Shown here piece after piece: positions 1-11,610 of a stretch of 64,000 nt of DNA. This DNA comes from Morinoia aosen (taxonomy: Eukaryota > Arthropoda > Malacostraca > Amphipoda > Talitridae): positions 12,696,316 through 12,760,315 of the forward strand of contig CM059568.1 in assembly GCA_030386875.1 (NCBI GenBank), given 5' to 3'. The notes beneath the pieces are model-generated. The model searched no databases. It saw only the letters and a list, made by a program, of their open reading frames with translations, and was not told the origin of the DNA. Numbering within the stretch: position 1 is the first letter of the stretch; the number at the start of each line of letters is the position of its first letter. The position numbers were made by a program, and so were the translations under genes.

Positions 1-1452
1 GGAGTAAATATAATTGAAGGCGCCACACACCTTCACTTGGCATCACCGGCCTTAGTTATTCATTTACCACCATTCTACTGAACATAAATAGTCAACAGGA
101 GCACATTCAGGTTTGAAATTATAGTCTTCAAGTTTACATTTTTTGTTTCTGCTGGTCAACATCACATGGAACAGTAATTGGGAGCCAATGGTAGCACAAC
201 GAGATAATGGCCACGGCTGAATGGCAACGGCAGTACTAATGAACGGCTACGGGTTGAAAATAATAGGAGTCTCGTTCTGCAAATAAAGAAAAGACATATA
301 AGTAAACTAAGCATTAACTTTGTTCCTACACTCGTAAAATCTAACAATAAATCATTACAGAAAATTCAGTCACGGTTCAAATCAAATATAACAGTAGAAA
401 AAATCTTACTATATAGAATAATCACAATATGTAGGCACAATTATTACGAGTCACACCGGCAAAAGTACACGATCAAATAATCCGTGTTCATCACAGACAC
501 GGGTATCCTACTTCTTAACTGGGGTCAAAATTAAGAACTGCGGCAACAATAATATAGTAAAAATATAAATGCAATAATAATATGAATTATATAAAGGAAA
601 CACATGAGTAATTCATGATCAGGAAATGGCAGCAAAAAAGTATATTTGTGACAATGTTTTAAAATACTTGCGTGAAAAAATAGATGCTCAGAATGACGTA
701 GGAAAGCACCATGAAAAATGCAACCCAGCTTCAAGACATTATGATACGCAATTTTCATGACCCCTTCAAATCAAATCAAGAGAGTAAAAAAGTTACGACC
801 TATATACTGGGAAGAAAACCGTGGGAAGAAAACCGTGGTAAGGAAACCGTTCTGATGAGTTAAAGATATTTAATAAATGAACTTTGGTTCTGATCAAAAT
901 ATTCTACAATATTAGGCATATGCACAGCCTGAGTGCTTATGACAATTTGTAAAAGTGAGTTCTTTGATAATAATTATAATATTTTAAACAAAACCGTCCT
1001 AACAAAATTTTGAAGATCGTTGCCACTGGCTTCTAACTTATGATACTTTTTTAGAAATATTTTATATCAAATTAATTGTTAGTCTAGGTCTCCCTAAACA
1101 CAAAAAAGGCGTTCCAAAGAAAGAAAGTATTAGTAACATAAAAATAATAAGAGAATTCTATATGAAACCGAATTTATTCATTATTGAATGAAAGCTGTGT
1201 AAAGTATTTGAAATTAAAACAGTAAATAATTTGGCGGGTAAAAGTATTCTGGAAAATTCTGTCTTGCATTAATTACATCAGACAGAGATTTGATCAAAGG
1301 AATTGAGTATTCACGACCTGAAATGGATCATTATTTTCATCAAGAAATACATTACAGGCACATGTTTTTGAAAATGAAAGCCGGTGAAGAAAGATTTTGT
1401 CGTCCTCTTTTACAATTTTCACTGAAACTTTAAACTTATTTCGGCACTCGTG
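1..1452. other. AT-rich stretch, no gene recognised
   Basis: No frame here resembles a known protein; the longest (531-758 and 162-347, both minus) are short and low in complexity. The only structure I see is a 14-bp unit (GGGAAGAAAACCGT and a variant) repeated three times head to tail at 809-850. Confidence 0.6.
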
Positions 1453-3943
1453 CTGTCACTGAGAATGTAACTTGCTTAGTTACTGGTCTCACTGAGAATG
1501 TAACTTGCTTAGTTACTGGTCTTACTGAGAATGTAACTTGCTTAGTTACTGGTCTCACTGAGAATGTAACTTGCTTAGTTACTGGTCTTACTGAGAATGT
1601 AACTTGCTTAGTTACTGGTCTTACTGAGAATGTAACTTGCTTAGTTACTGGTCTCACTGAGAATGTAACTTGCTTAGTTACTGGTCTTACTGAGAATGTA
1701 ACTTGCTTATGTACTGGTCTCACTGAGAATGTAACTTGCTTCGTTACTGGTCTCACTGAGAATGTAACTTGCTTAGTTACTGGTCTTACTGAGAATGTAA
1801 CTTGCTTAGTTACTGGTCTCACTGAGAATGTAACTTGCTTAGTTACTGGTCTTACTGAGAATGTAACTTGCTTATGTACTGGTCTCACTGAGAATGTAAC
1901 TTGCTTCGTTACTGGTCTCACTGAGAATGTAACTTGCTTAGTTACTGGTCTCACTGAGAATGTAACTTGCTTAGTTACTGGTCTTACTGAGAATGTAACT
2001 TGCTTAGTTACTGGTCTTACTGAGAATGTAACTTGCTTAGTTACTGGTCTTACTGAGAATGTAACTTGCTTAGTTACTGGTCTTACTGAGAATGTAACTT
2101 GCTTAGTTACTGGTCTTACTGAGAATGTAACTTGCTTAGTTACTGGTCTTATAGAGAATGTAACTTGCTTAGTTACTGGTCTCACTGAGAATGTAACTTG
2201 CTTAGTTACTGGTCTTACTGAGAATGTAACTTGCTTATGTACTGGTCTCACTGAGAATGTAACTTGCTTCGTTACTGGTCTCACTGAGAATGTAACTTGC
2301 TTAGTTACTGGTCTTACTGAGAATGTAACTTGCTTAGTTACTGGTCTCACTGAGAATGTAACTTGCTTAGTTACTGGTCTTACTGAGAATGTAACTTGCT
2401 TATGTACTGGTCTCACTGAGAATGTAACTTGCTTCGTTACTGGTCTCACTGAGAATGTAACTTGCTTAGTTACTGGTCTCACTGAGAATGTAACTTGCTT
2501 AGTTACTGGTCTTACTGAGAATGTAACTTGCTTAGTTACTGGTCTTACTGAAAATGTAACTTGCTTAGTTACTGGTCTTACTGAGAATGTAACTTGCTTA
2601 GTTACTGGTCTTACTGAGAATGTAACTTGCTTAGTTACTGGTCTTACTGAGAATGTAACTTGCTTAGTTACTGGTCTTATGGAGAATGTAACTTGCTTAG
2701 TTACTGGTCTTACTGAGAATGTAACTTGCTTAGTTACTGGTCTTACTGAGAATGTAACTTGCTTAGTTACTGGTCTTACTGAGAATGTAACTTGCTTAGT
2801 TACTGGTCTTACTGAGAATGTAACTTGCTTAGTTACTGGTCTTACTGAGAATGTAACTTGCTTAGTTACTGGTCTCTCTGAGAATATAACTTGCTTAGTT
2901 ACTGGGCTTACTGAGAATGTAACTTGCTTAGTTACTGGTATTACTGAGAATGTAACTTGCTTATGTACTGGTCTCACTGAGAATGTAACTTGCTTCGTTA
3001 CTGGTCTCACTGAGAATGTAACTTGCTTAGTTACTGGTCTTACTGAGAAGGTAACTTGCTTAGTTACCGGTCTCACTGAGAATGTAACTTGCTTAGTTAC
3101 TGGTCTCACTGAGAATGTAACATGCTTAGTTACTGGTCTCACTGAGAATGTAACTTGCTTAGTTACTGGTCTCACTGAGAATGTAACTTGCTTAGTTACT
3201 GGTCTTACTGAGAATATAACTTGCTAAGTTACTGGTCTTACTGAGAATGTAACTTGCTTAGTTACTGATCTCACTAAGAATATAACTGGCTTAGTCGCTG
3301 GTCTTACTGAGAATGCAACTTGCTTAGTTACTGGTCTCACTAAGAATATAACTGGCTTAGTCGCTGGTCTTACTGAGAATGTAACTTGCTTAGTTACTGA
3401 TCTCACTAAGAATATTACTGGCTTAGACGCTGGTCTTACTGAGAATGCAACTTGCTTAGTTACTGATCTCACTAAGAATATAACTGGCTTAGTCGCTGGT
3501 CTTACTGAGAATGCAACTTGCTTAGTTACTGATCTCACTGAGAATGTAACTTGCTTAGTCGCTGGTCTTACTGAGAATGTAACTTGCTTAGTCGCTGGTC
3601 TTACTGAGAATGTATTTTGCTTAGTCGCTGGTCTTACTGAGAATGTAACTTGCTTAGTCGCTGGTCTTACTGAGAATGTAACTTGCTTAGTCGCTGGTCT
3701 TACTGAGAATGTAACTTGCTTAGTCGCTGGTCTTACTGAGAATGTAACTTGCTTAGTCGCTGGTCTTACTGAGAATTTAACTTGCTTAGTCGCTGGTCTT
3801 ACTGAGAATGTAACTGGCTTAGTCGCTGGTCTTACTGAGAATGCAACTTGCTTAGTTACTGATCTCACTAAGAATATAACTGGCTTAGTCGCTGGTCTTA
3901 CTGAGAATGTAACTTGCTTAGTCGCTGGTCTTGCTGAGAATGA
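1453..3943. repeat. 33-bp minisatellite, about 75 copies
   Basis: A 33-bp unit (core ACTGAGAATGTAACTTGC followed by TTAGTTACTGGTCTT) runs head to tail for about 2.5 kb. Up to about 3260 the units end in GTTACTGGTCTY. After that a second subfamily with GTCGCTGGTCTT takes over, mixed with 66-bp dimers carrying AAGAATATAACTGGC. Because 33 is a multiple of three and the unit has no stop in some frames, long frames stay open: minus 1436-3175 (579 codons of an 11-residue repeat, RPVTKQVTFSV), minus 3224-3868 and plus 2679-3227. These look like by-products of the period; no flanking exon or signal supports a gene. The ends at about 1453 and 3943 are sharp. Confidence 0.97.
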
Positions 3944-5848
3944 GACAAAAAAGGAACTGTCGAAGAGCTCTGAACTCCACGGATGAATTAACTGAAGATC
4001 TCACCGCTACAAACTACGTTAAAGACACTTCAAGTCTTCAAAAACAACGGAGCAATTGCAATTGCATGCTTTATTGAGCAAGCACTTTGTCAGAGAACTT
4101 CGACGGCTCCTGATGTGCGAGCGAGAGTCAAGGTGCGCCAATTCTGCGTACGAGATCGTGAGTTGCAGCAGACATCCAAGAGGTGCATGGCCGCTTGTGC
4201 TCTCTTTTTGTGCCGCGTTGTGAACTGATACCAACAATCATCACTTTTGCTGTGATAATTGGAGTCTTCAATGCCTGTTCTGTGAAGAGTATATGGAATG
4301 ATTTTCACATGTTTATTCTAGGTAAGTTTACTAGTTCGACAGTATTATTTGTTTAACTAGTTCGACAGTATCGTTTGCTTACCAACAAAGTGTCCGTGTG
4401 GATGTGTGTGTGTGCGTGTGTGTAGGTGTGCGATTATAGTTTTTAGCAGTACCTTTTCCCCCTTTTTTTGTTTATACTCGCATTTTATTTTTCATGTTTA
4501 TTGAGGTTACTGGAAGTTCTCTTATTGTAGTAGACATCTAATTTCATTTTTTATCTGTTACTTTATTTTCAGTACTGATGATGGAAACCAGATTTTCCGA
4601 AACGTTTACAAGTAAAAATGTTTATATACGCCTTGGTTCTCCTTTTCATTTTGAAAATAAGATTTCCGAAAAATCGACCTATCAGCTCAATTACCAGTCC
4701 GACAATGTTTATTCAGTATTTCCGGGTGGGTATACTAATTTAACAATATTATTCGATAGTTTACAGTCACTTGCTGCAGTAGTAACTGCTCATCTACTGT
4801 AGAAAAATTGCGACAGATATTTATGATGCCGACGGAAGTTCTTGGTTCTAATAAGAATTTCTTTACCTATGCATGTAACATACGTGAACTTATGCATTAT
4901 AAAATTACGTGTTACTATATTACGAATTGTAATTGCTTAATGATCTCTGTCGCAGTGAAAACGAATGTTCATGTTTTATTTTCGTAATTTTTGCAGCATT
5001 TTGATCTGAAACAAATTTATATAATTTATTTATATTAATATGCTGCACCCAGGAGCTCACCGCCTTCATTTTGGAGAACACATACCTAACACACTCAACA
5101 ATAATGATAGAATTGATCTGACAAAGAAGCAATCTGTTATGCTGATTATAAAAATTCAAATATGAGAAATAAAATGATGAGGTTATATAATATACAACTC
5201 TTCGTATGAATTTAAAAATCCCTCAATATTCAACTTTAGAACCCATTTTTATTGTACTATGAAAATTATATTTTATAAATTCGAGATTGTATTTTAATTT
5301 TTTGTTATTGGAAAAGAGTAGATCTTCTTAAATGCTTAAACCTATGTATTTCGCAAAAACTATGCTGACTATAAAGGGAATTTCAAAAAACGTTTCGCAG
5401 TTATCAAAACTAAATCAAGAGCATTCCGAAATTTCGAGTTCCTAATACAAACGCCATAATTTCAGCAACCTTCTAAACCTTGATTGAAATGTCATTTAAT
5501 GCGCTTGTATTTATCAGCAGAGCTGGTGAGATGCGTTCTGAAGTAACTCAACATTACCGTAAGGACAAGTTCGTGTAACATAAGCCATCGAAATGCCAGA
5601 GAGGGATTGCTGTAAAATGAATCTTGAGGTCTAAGATGCATTCCTCCTTACTCAATCACTCTCACCTGCAGCGAGACGTTATACGATGCTCCCAATCCCC
5701 CAACATGTCGTCAATCTCACAAATGAGCCGCCCGCAAGTCAGCAAGTAACGTGTGCCGCTGGTGGCAGCGACATGATCTACTGGGGTGTCACCGCTATGC
5801 TGACGGGGCCAAGGTCCTCTGACCGAACCAAGTTTTGTGACCCTGGTT
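3944..5848. other. Intergenic, minor repeats only
   Basis: No recognisable gene. The 16-bp word ACTAGTTCGACAGTAT occurs at 4330-4345 and 4356-4371, and a GT-rich run lies at 4390-4434. A short motif at 4575-4603 is listed separately. The stretch 5640-5850 is richer in G+C than its surroundings and holds a 69-codon plus frame (5686-5895), but that frame runs into the MITE at 5849 and matches nothing I know. Confidence 0.5.
4575..4603 (+). other. Hairpin with hammerhead-like core, possible Penelope-like 3' fragment
   Basis: CTGATGA (4575-4581) is followed by a 5-bp stem (GGAAA 4583-4587 with TTTCC 4594-4598, 6-nt loop) and then GAAAC (4599-4603). The same arrangement, with the same pyrimidine-rich tract plus CAG just upstream, occurs 75 bp beyond the Penelope-like reading frame at 38553-38578. 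Hammerhead ribozymes are known from Penelope-like elements. However, one extra T separates CTGATGA from the stem here, and I cannot identify helix III or a cleavage site, so a ribozyme is not shown. I infer a fragment of the 3' end of a related element. Confidence 0.35.
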
Positions 5849-5955
5849 CCCAGTCAAACTTTTTCGCCGGAGCATGCATTTTTTTCGCCGCTTAAGCGAT
5901 TTAATTACTTGAGCGGCCAAAAAATACATGCAGGTGGTGAAAAAGTTAGACTGGA
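5849..5955. mobile_element. Palindromic MITE, family 1, copy a
   Basis: About 107 bp with near-perfect inverted halves: the left end CCCAGTCAAACTTTTTCGCC mirrors the right end GAAAAAGTTAGACTGG. Inner blocks GCATGCAT and TTTTTCGCCGC face their complements around an AT-rich centre. It is too short to code for protein. This is the most diverged end structure of the family, with no TA on either side. Confidence 0.88.
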
Positions 5956-6866
5956 TTGTCACAATATGCAAAAACCTAATAAATTCAAGCGAAGAGCGTT
6001 GCTCTAATTCTTCGCGTCAAAATGATGGGAATTCTGTGCATATAAGATTTTACTAATGTTCACTTGATGAGATGTATACCATTGTATTCTAGTACGTTGT
6101 CTTCATTTGGTACAAAAAAGCTTAGAACTTTCTGTCAATTCGATGTATCAATTCCTTAACTAGAATTCAAAATTCTCGTGTCAGCTTTTACGTCGAATTA
6201 AAAATTTTCGCGTCAAAATTTAGAATTTTTTCTTCAAATACACCAATTCAATGTCAGCTCCAAATATGGTAGGTTTTTCATTTCCCATTTTTCGATTTTC
6301 CGTGTAATTTATTGTTTTTTTCCTGAAAGCTGCTCACTGCCTGAGAGTTCAGTACATTAAAGTTTATGTTCTCATCAAAGTAAAGCTATTTGTACGTTAT
6401 TTTTCTTAAAATTTAACCATATTATAAAAATGTGAGTATTTTACTGCTATCGTAATGCATAGAGAATCACTCATTATCGTTTCTATGTACAAATAGATGA
6501 CATGCATCAAATGCAGCCTTATGGTAGCAGTTGCAGTTCAAAGGTTTGGCGATCTTTCGCTTCAAATTTCCAAAAATTCTGAGTATTCGGACCATTTAAA
6601 AAAAAGCCATTTAAGAAAAAATCTCAAATTCGAATGAAGACCGGTGGTGTAAATTATCACTACAAAATGATAGAAATTCTTTTCATATCGGAATTAACCA
6701 ACGTTCGCTAGATGAGATGCAACACTATTTTATTGGAAGTCTTATTCACTCTGTACCCAAATATATGTAGCGTATTCTTTTCCTCTTCAGAGGTAATTCA
6801 CTTCTCTCCTAATCTCATATCTGAAACATTTCCAATGAATCATATCTATTGGAATGGTATCATAGT
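5956..6866. other. AT-rich spacer with a diverged direct duplication
   Basis: No gene recognised. The 98-bp stretches 6019-6116 and 6664-6761 are diverged copies in the same orientation, each with AAAATGAT near its start, GATGAGATG in the middle and GTACMMAA near its end. They may mark an old tandem duplication with a period of about 645 bp. Confidence 0.5.
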
Positions 6867-6868
6867 TA

Positions 6869-6976
6869 CCCAGTCTAACTTTTTCGCAGCCTGCATGCAT
6901 GTTTTTTGCCACATAAGTAATTAAATCGCTTAGGCAGCGAAAAACATGCATGCTCCGGCGAAAAAGTTAGACTGGG
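6869..6976. mobile_element. Palindromic MITE, family 1, copy b (with TA duplication)
   Basis: A 108-bp palindrome starting CCCAGTCTAACTTTTTCGC and ending with its complement GTTAGACTGGG. TA sits directly on both sides (6867-6868, 6977-6978), the target duplication expected of Tc1/mariner-group elements. Outside it lies a second exact 12-bp inverted repeat, ATTGGAATGGTA (6848-6859) facing TACCATTCCAAT (6977-6988), separated from the left MITE end by 9 bp. Confidence 0.93.
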
Positions 6977-7170
6977 TACCATTCCAATGATTACAAATCC
7001 TGGCATCCCTCACTTTTGTTTGCTACCCAAAAATATTGCAGCAATGAAATTTGAATATATAATTATTCAAGAAAATGCACCTTATGGCGAGGAAAAAGCT
7101 ATAGAAAGTTTTTATTATAAATAACAAAACAGAGTTGTTGCTGGGTGGGTTGGTTGGTAAGTGCGTGTGC

Positions 7171-7348
7171 CTGTGACGCTCATAAGTTGCTTAACGACGA
7201 TATCTGTGATACGAGTTCCACCTGTACACAAGTACAAGCATATTTTAATCGTGGTAACTATTAGGATGGATATATTTGTTGGTCATCCATATTTGGAATA
7301 CTTATTGAAAAAAATATCGAATCTTGGCATTTTTGATGGGCTGTGTAT
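7171..7348 (+). repeat. Dispersed repeat, copy A (uninterrupted)
   Basis: This stretch aligns over its length with 55552-55738. Shared blocks in order are CTGTGACGCTCATAA, TATCTGTGATA, AGGATGGATAT or AAGATGGATAT, and ATTTTTGAYGGGCYGTGTA. The nature of the element is unknown; no coding frame is shared. It matters because it shows what copy B looked like before the foldback element entered it. A short stretch at 8090-8165 on the minus strand (TATCTGTGATACAAGCTCC) may be a third, truncated relative. Confidence 0.7.
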
Positions 7349-9536
7349 AATTCAATTAGAAATTAAATAATGATACAGTATAGAAGAATAAATAATGAAC
7401 GTTACCGTTTCGAATTATATGCCAGAGTAACTATGTCATCATTAAAAACTGTTTTAATTCCGAATGTCAGACAGCAATAATTTCTGACCCTATATATACA
7501 TGACCTCGTTTTAGGTTTCACGTCTTAATTTCAGCCATGCGGCATCCCCGATGCCTGCTCTTTTACCCGCGGTTCCAAAGCGTGTTGATGGCTAATGATC
7601 CAATTCCAATTCCGAATGATCCATTTCACGTGTTTGCCCTCCTTTCATTAATACGAGCTGCGCAACCTATAATTTGTACGACATTTCCGATCCGTCACTA
7701 CCGACAACACTTGACAACCTCGTACAGTTCAACCAGCATAATTGAAGTCAAAATCCTTCTCTACGCGTATGTTTCAAAGCAAAGAGAGAGGCACGTGTAA
7801 ACGAGTAAAAATATAGTAAAAGAAACGTTTTTGCTTACCGCTCATAATCAGGAAAAGTTTTGAGAAGGTCAAATTGAACAACATAAAGTCACTCTTTGCA
7901 ACAAACCTACGCAAAAATCCACCTAATTAGCCAATCATATGATTTTAATATGAATTTAAACAGAATGGCGTCATGTCGGGTTTGTTCATGGGCTTCTTAT
8001 CTAAAATTTCCCACCCCCCTTTATTTGAAATAAAAAAAGGCGAAATGAGAGAAAGGCCGTAATAAATAAAAAAATACAATCTCTCGAGAGTTGATGAGGC
8101 CGCGTGAACACGGCACGTCAAAATATATAGGGCTGGAGCTTGTATCACAGATACGCTCATCACACACTACAGGCTGGCTTCGGACAGACCGACCGACCGA
8201 CGGACGGATGCGGCTCATATTATAGTATATATTTCCCACCCTGCACAAGCCCCAGCATTGTGTTGATCATTCAAGCCAGACTCATCGCGAATACAAAATC
8301 AAAAAATCAAAAGTTCAGTTGATTTCTCGAATTAATTTTAGGTTCATTCCTGGGGCACAAATACATCCTAGAGCGTGCACCACGATGTACTTCTATTCCT
8401 ATGACCGAAGCAAGACTCGGGCTCCAGTTCAGTGCGTAAAAATGTAGGCTTGGGCGGGAAATTTGCATTTCACGACCGCGTGTTTCCTCCCACGCAGGCA
8501 AGCTGCTGGAGCTAAATCTGGAGTACTTGAGCTCAGAGCGCTCGTTCCCTAACTTCTAAAAAGAGAATAATGTTGGAATATTTGTAACAGTTGCGCACCG
8601 CTAATTAGAAAGCAGCGAGCAAAGAGCTCAGTTTAAACGGGCTTTAAGAAATAGCTGGTTTTTCAGATTCAAATCAATCGTCTGAGTTCTTAAAGAACAA
8701 AATCTCTGACTGCAAAATAGCATTAACGACAAAATGATTTAATAAGTTATTTCTAAATGTTGCCTTCAGTTCTTAATTCCAGTTCGTTAGCAGTTCGTGT
8801 CATTAGAAAAAAGTCGCCTCAGTACAGAAAAAAAAGAAAAATGCTCTGTAAAGTGATGAGAAGTTAGCGAAGAACGAAGTGATAAGCAGTTGGTAGATTC
8901 AAGCTTCTCAGAGATCAAGTTACAGGACTCTTTCAAAGCAATGATTTGTTAAATTAAGGTGACATAACAATGCAGTCAGAGATATAATCACTCACTAGAA
9001 TATATAGCCCAAATTGAAATCCTTCATGTGTAATATGTCCATAGAAGTTTCATAACATATTCACAAAAGTTTCTGAACAATCTGCACGCAGAGGGTCCCG
9101 CTCCGCAGCCTCACTGGCACCTTATGAGAGAGGAAGTTGGACCTTTCCTATCTTCATCTGCTTATACAACACTTTTACGGCAAGAAAGAGAACTAACGTA
9201 ATTAAGAATTTCATGGTAATAACAAACTTATCAGATCATAAAAATCTATCTATCACAAATTAGACATGGCGTGCCGTAACAAATACATAAAATGAACATG
9301 TCTTTTTTCTCGATTTCTCGTTACCTAAGGCTTGAACTTGTACAGCTTTAATTTAGGTAAAACTTAAAAATTTCGGGCTCTTGCTCGGGGAAAATAGTTG
9401 TTTTATTTGCATGGTAACGATGATACCATTCCAAGAGATATGATTTACTGAGGATGTTGCAGATAGAAGATATCTAAGCATAAATTAAGAAAATTAAAAC
9501 AGAACAAGCTTGATTGACACCCAAAAATCACCTTTA
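7349..9536. other. Intergenic, no gene recognised
   Basis: Several 60-90 codon frames occur (for example plus 7537-7800 and minus 7945-8163) but none resembles a known family. A short CCGA/GGAC microsatellite lies at 8185-8210. Nothing else structured was seen. Confidence 0.5.
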
Positions 9537-10445
9537 CTAGGAAATGCATGAGAAAAAGTATTCGGCAAAACCCAAATTCAAGTTTTTAGTATTTAGTAGT
9601 GTGCCCTTCATTGGCTCATAGGGCCGGTTACTGCAATTGAGAACTATTTTTTGACACTTCGCTTGTGAAATCTTGTTCCATTCTTGAATGCAGATGATCC
9701 TCAAATCAGCCAGGTTCTTTGGATTCATTTTCTGTAGGGCAGTTTTGAGCAGACGTAACTAATTTCAATGGGACTGAGCTTCGGGAATTTGCAAAGCCAC
9801 GGTAAGACACTCATTTTAGTTCACGAATTATATTTTCGTTAATTTGGTCGAATGCTTGCAAGGGGTCACTGTCTTGCTGAAAAGTCCACTTCCGCCGGTG
9901 GTAAATTTTCTTGCGCTCGGAAGCAGCTTTTGCTCTTCTTCCTGTCTGTACAACGATTATGATTTTTTCCATAAGCGATGTAGATATTCCTTTCACCATA
10001 AAAATTAAAACCACCCCACACCATGATGCTGCAGCCTCCAATGCTGGACGGTAGGAAAGGTGTTCTTGGGACCATTGGCAGTCCTTATTTTCCCTCAAAC
10101 ATGACGGGCTTCGTTTCAGTCAAAAAGTTCGATTTTGCTTACATCAGACCTCACAACTCCTTCCCAATACTCTATTCCTTTGTCAAGATGATCTTTGGGA
10201 AATGTCAAATAGTTATTCACGAGTTTTTCTGGAAGAAGCGTCCTTCGTAAAGTGAATGTATGGTCTGGGGTTATTTTTGCTATCAGGTTTTCCGTGTCTA
10301 TAGATAGACTTCGATGCGTTTCTCGAACAACCATTTTCCGTTTGACGTGAACTCCTTGTAACTCCAGTTCTTTCTGAGGGTATGTACGGGTTGCCATGGA
10401 CTTTCTGTAGGTATGCAGCCATCTCTTGGAATATAAACTATCCAA
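9537..10445 (-). pseudogene. Tc1-type DDE transposase, decayed
   Basis: Reading leftwards on the minus strand, transposase segments appear in the expected order but in different frames. They are a stretch ending WEGVVRSDVSKIELFD (first catalytic aspartate, near 10120), then GGCSIMVWGGF (near 10020), then FQQDSDP (second aspartate, near 9880), then KLSPIEIS (the catalytic glutamate, near 9760), and finally NPKNLADLRIICIQEWNKIS, the usual C-terminal region. Tc1 transposases use this D-D-E triad to cut and paste at TA. Several frameshifts and stops break the frame, so it is dead. A SINE-like element separates its 5' part, and sequence resembling 10384-10415 resumes at 10719. Clear terminal repeats were not found. 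Confidence 0.85.
10384..10415. repeat. 32-bp direct repeat, left copy
   Basis: This stretch matches 10719-10750 at 30 of 32 positions (it opens GTACGGGTTGCCATGG). Both copies lie in transposase-derived sequence and bracket the SINE-like insertion, so they look like a target-site duplication or a short tandem duplication of the target. Confidence 0.8.
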
Positions 10446-10494
10446 GAGATGATATTTTTTATTTTTTATTTAACTATCCCATGGCAGGGTTAAT

Positions 10495-10718
10495 TTATTA
10501 GCACGCCTCGTATAGTTTGTCTATAAGTACGCCTCGTATGGTTTTTATACTTGTACACCTCGGATAGATTGTCTATTAGTACTCCTCGTATGGAACGTTT
10601 GTCTTAGGATGACTTAAATTAAGGAATTTTTAAAAGCCAATATGTTGGCATGTGTCTCATGTGGCAACGTCGTTGGAAATAAACGGTTTTTTCTTTCTTT
10701 CTTTCTTTCCTTCTTAAA
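10495..10718 (+). mobile_element. SINE-like element, copy 1, with internal minisatellite and TTTC tail
   Basis: It opens with about four units of a 26-29 bp repeat built on AGTACGCCTCGTATGGTTTG. A unique 3' part with AAAAGCCAATATGTTGGCATG follows, then an AATAAA-like signal and a TTTC microsatellite tail (10687-10715). A homologous copy lies at 61131-61651 with the same order of parts. The 3' tail, polyadenylation-like signal and flanking 32-bp direct repeats suggest movement by retrotransposition. No tRNA-derived A or B box was identified, so the SINE label is an inference. Confidence 0.6.
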
Positions 10719-10750
10719 GTACGGGTTGCCATGGGCTTTCTGTAGGTGTG
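10719..10750. repeat. 32-bp direct repeat, right copy
   Basis: Partner of 10384-10415, differing at two positions. It follows the TTTC tail of the SINE-like element directly. Confidence 0.8.
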
Positions 10751-11484
10751 TACGGGTGGTCATGAACTTTTTCATCACCTTACGCAGCATATACCATCTA
10801 GAGCGGCCCGTAATGATGCGATGGCCGAGACTTTCAGCCCAAAATTCCCGATGCTTCGGAACTTTTATCCCGATAATTGAATCGGAAACTTCAACTGATT
10901 CAGAAATTTACCTTCAGCTTGATTTTTCGTTACGAACTCCAACAATAATATTATTGGCTTTTGAAAAAATTGTGATATGAAATTAAATTTCAAAATTGTA
11001 TTCACAGTTGTTTTTACCATCTCAAGCGATTAATAATTGTGTCAATTGTGGTTTTTTACATTGCTTGTGTTTCTGGCTGTTTGCAAGCTTTATATATATA
11101 TTTTAATTTAAAAATGCAAACCGTTGGATAGAATAGGTACGATTTAAGCTCAGTATTAATTTTGACCCAATGCTTTTGTCTTGTACATTTGTTTGTCGCG
11201 TTGATATTCTGGTTGAAAACAAATTTTATTCCATTCAGTTTAAATATTTCAATTATCTGAGCTATACCAGGGCCATACCCCCAAACCAGAGCTCTAAATT
11301 TTAAAATTACACCAGCAGAGTTAACAGAGTTGTGCATTTTATAATGTCGCGGTACTCTTCGTGTTTGTGCTGACGTTTGATTTGAACAATTATTTCTCCT
11401 GTTGCTAATTTTTTAAGCGTTAAATTTCTTAAATTTGCAAACAGACTTCATGTAGGAATGCATAATTCCACTCAAAGCAGCCAA
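10751..11484. other. Intergenic, possible remainder of the Tc1 5' part
   Basis: The first 120 bp may continue the transposon interrupted by the SINE-like element, but I could not match it securely to a Tc1 N-terminal domain. The rest is AT-rich. A 93-codon minus frame (11056-11337) resembles no family I know. Confidence 0.4.
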
Positions 11485-11610
11485 CAATGTCAGATTGTTA
11501 GAGTACAATGTCAGATTGTTAGAGTACAATGTCAGATTGTTAGAGTACAATGTCAGATTGTTAGAGTACAATGTCAGATTGTTAGAGTACAATGTCAGAT
11601 TGTCAAAGTA
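11485..11610. repeat. 21-bp tandem repeat, 6 copies
   Basis: Six units of 21 bp beginning CAATGTCAGATTGTTAGAG start at 11485, 11506, 11527, 11548, 11569 and 11590. Five are identical and the last differs at two positions (GTCAAAG), so the array is young. Confidence 0.97.

Noticed and set aside
1436-3868. Long minus-strand frames of 579 and 214 codons encoding an 11-residue repeat
   Set aside because: They coincide exactly with the 33-bp array, start and stop at array edges, and a plus frame is open on the same bases. A period divisible by three explains them.
1453-3943. CRISPR-like look of a regular repeat array
   Set aside because: There are no unique spacers: consecutive 33-bp units are directly joined. 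The genome is also eukaryotic.
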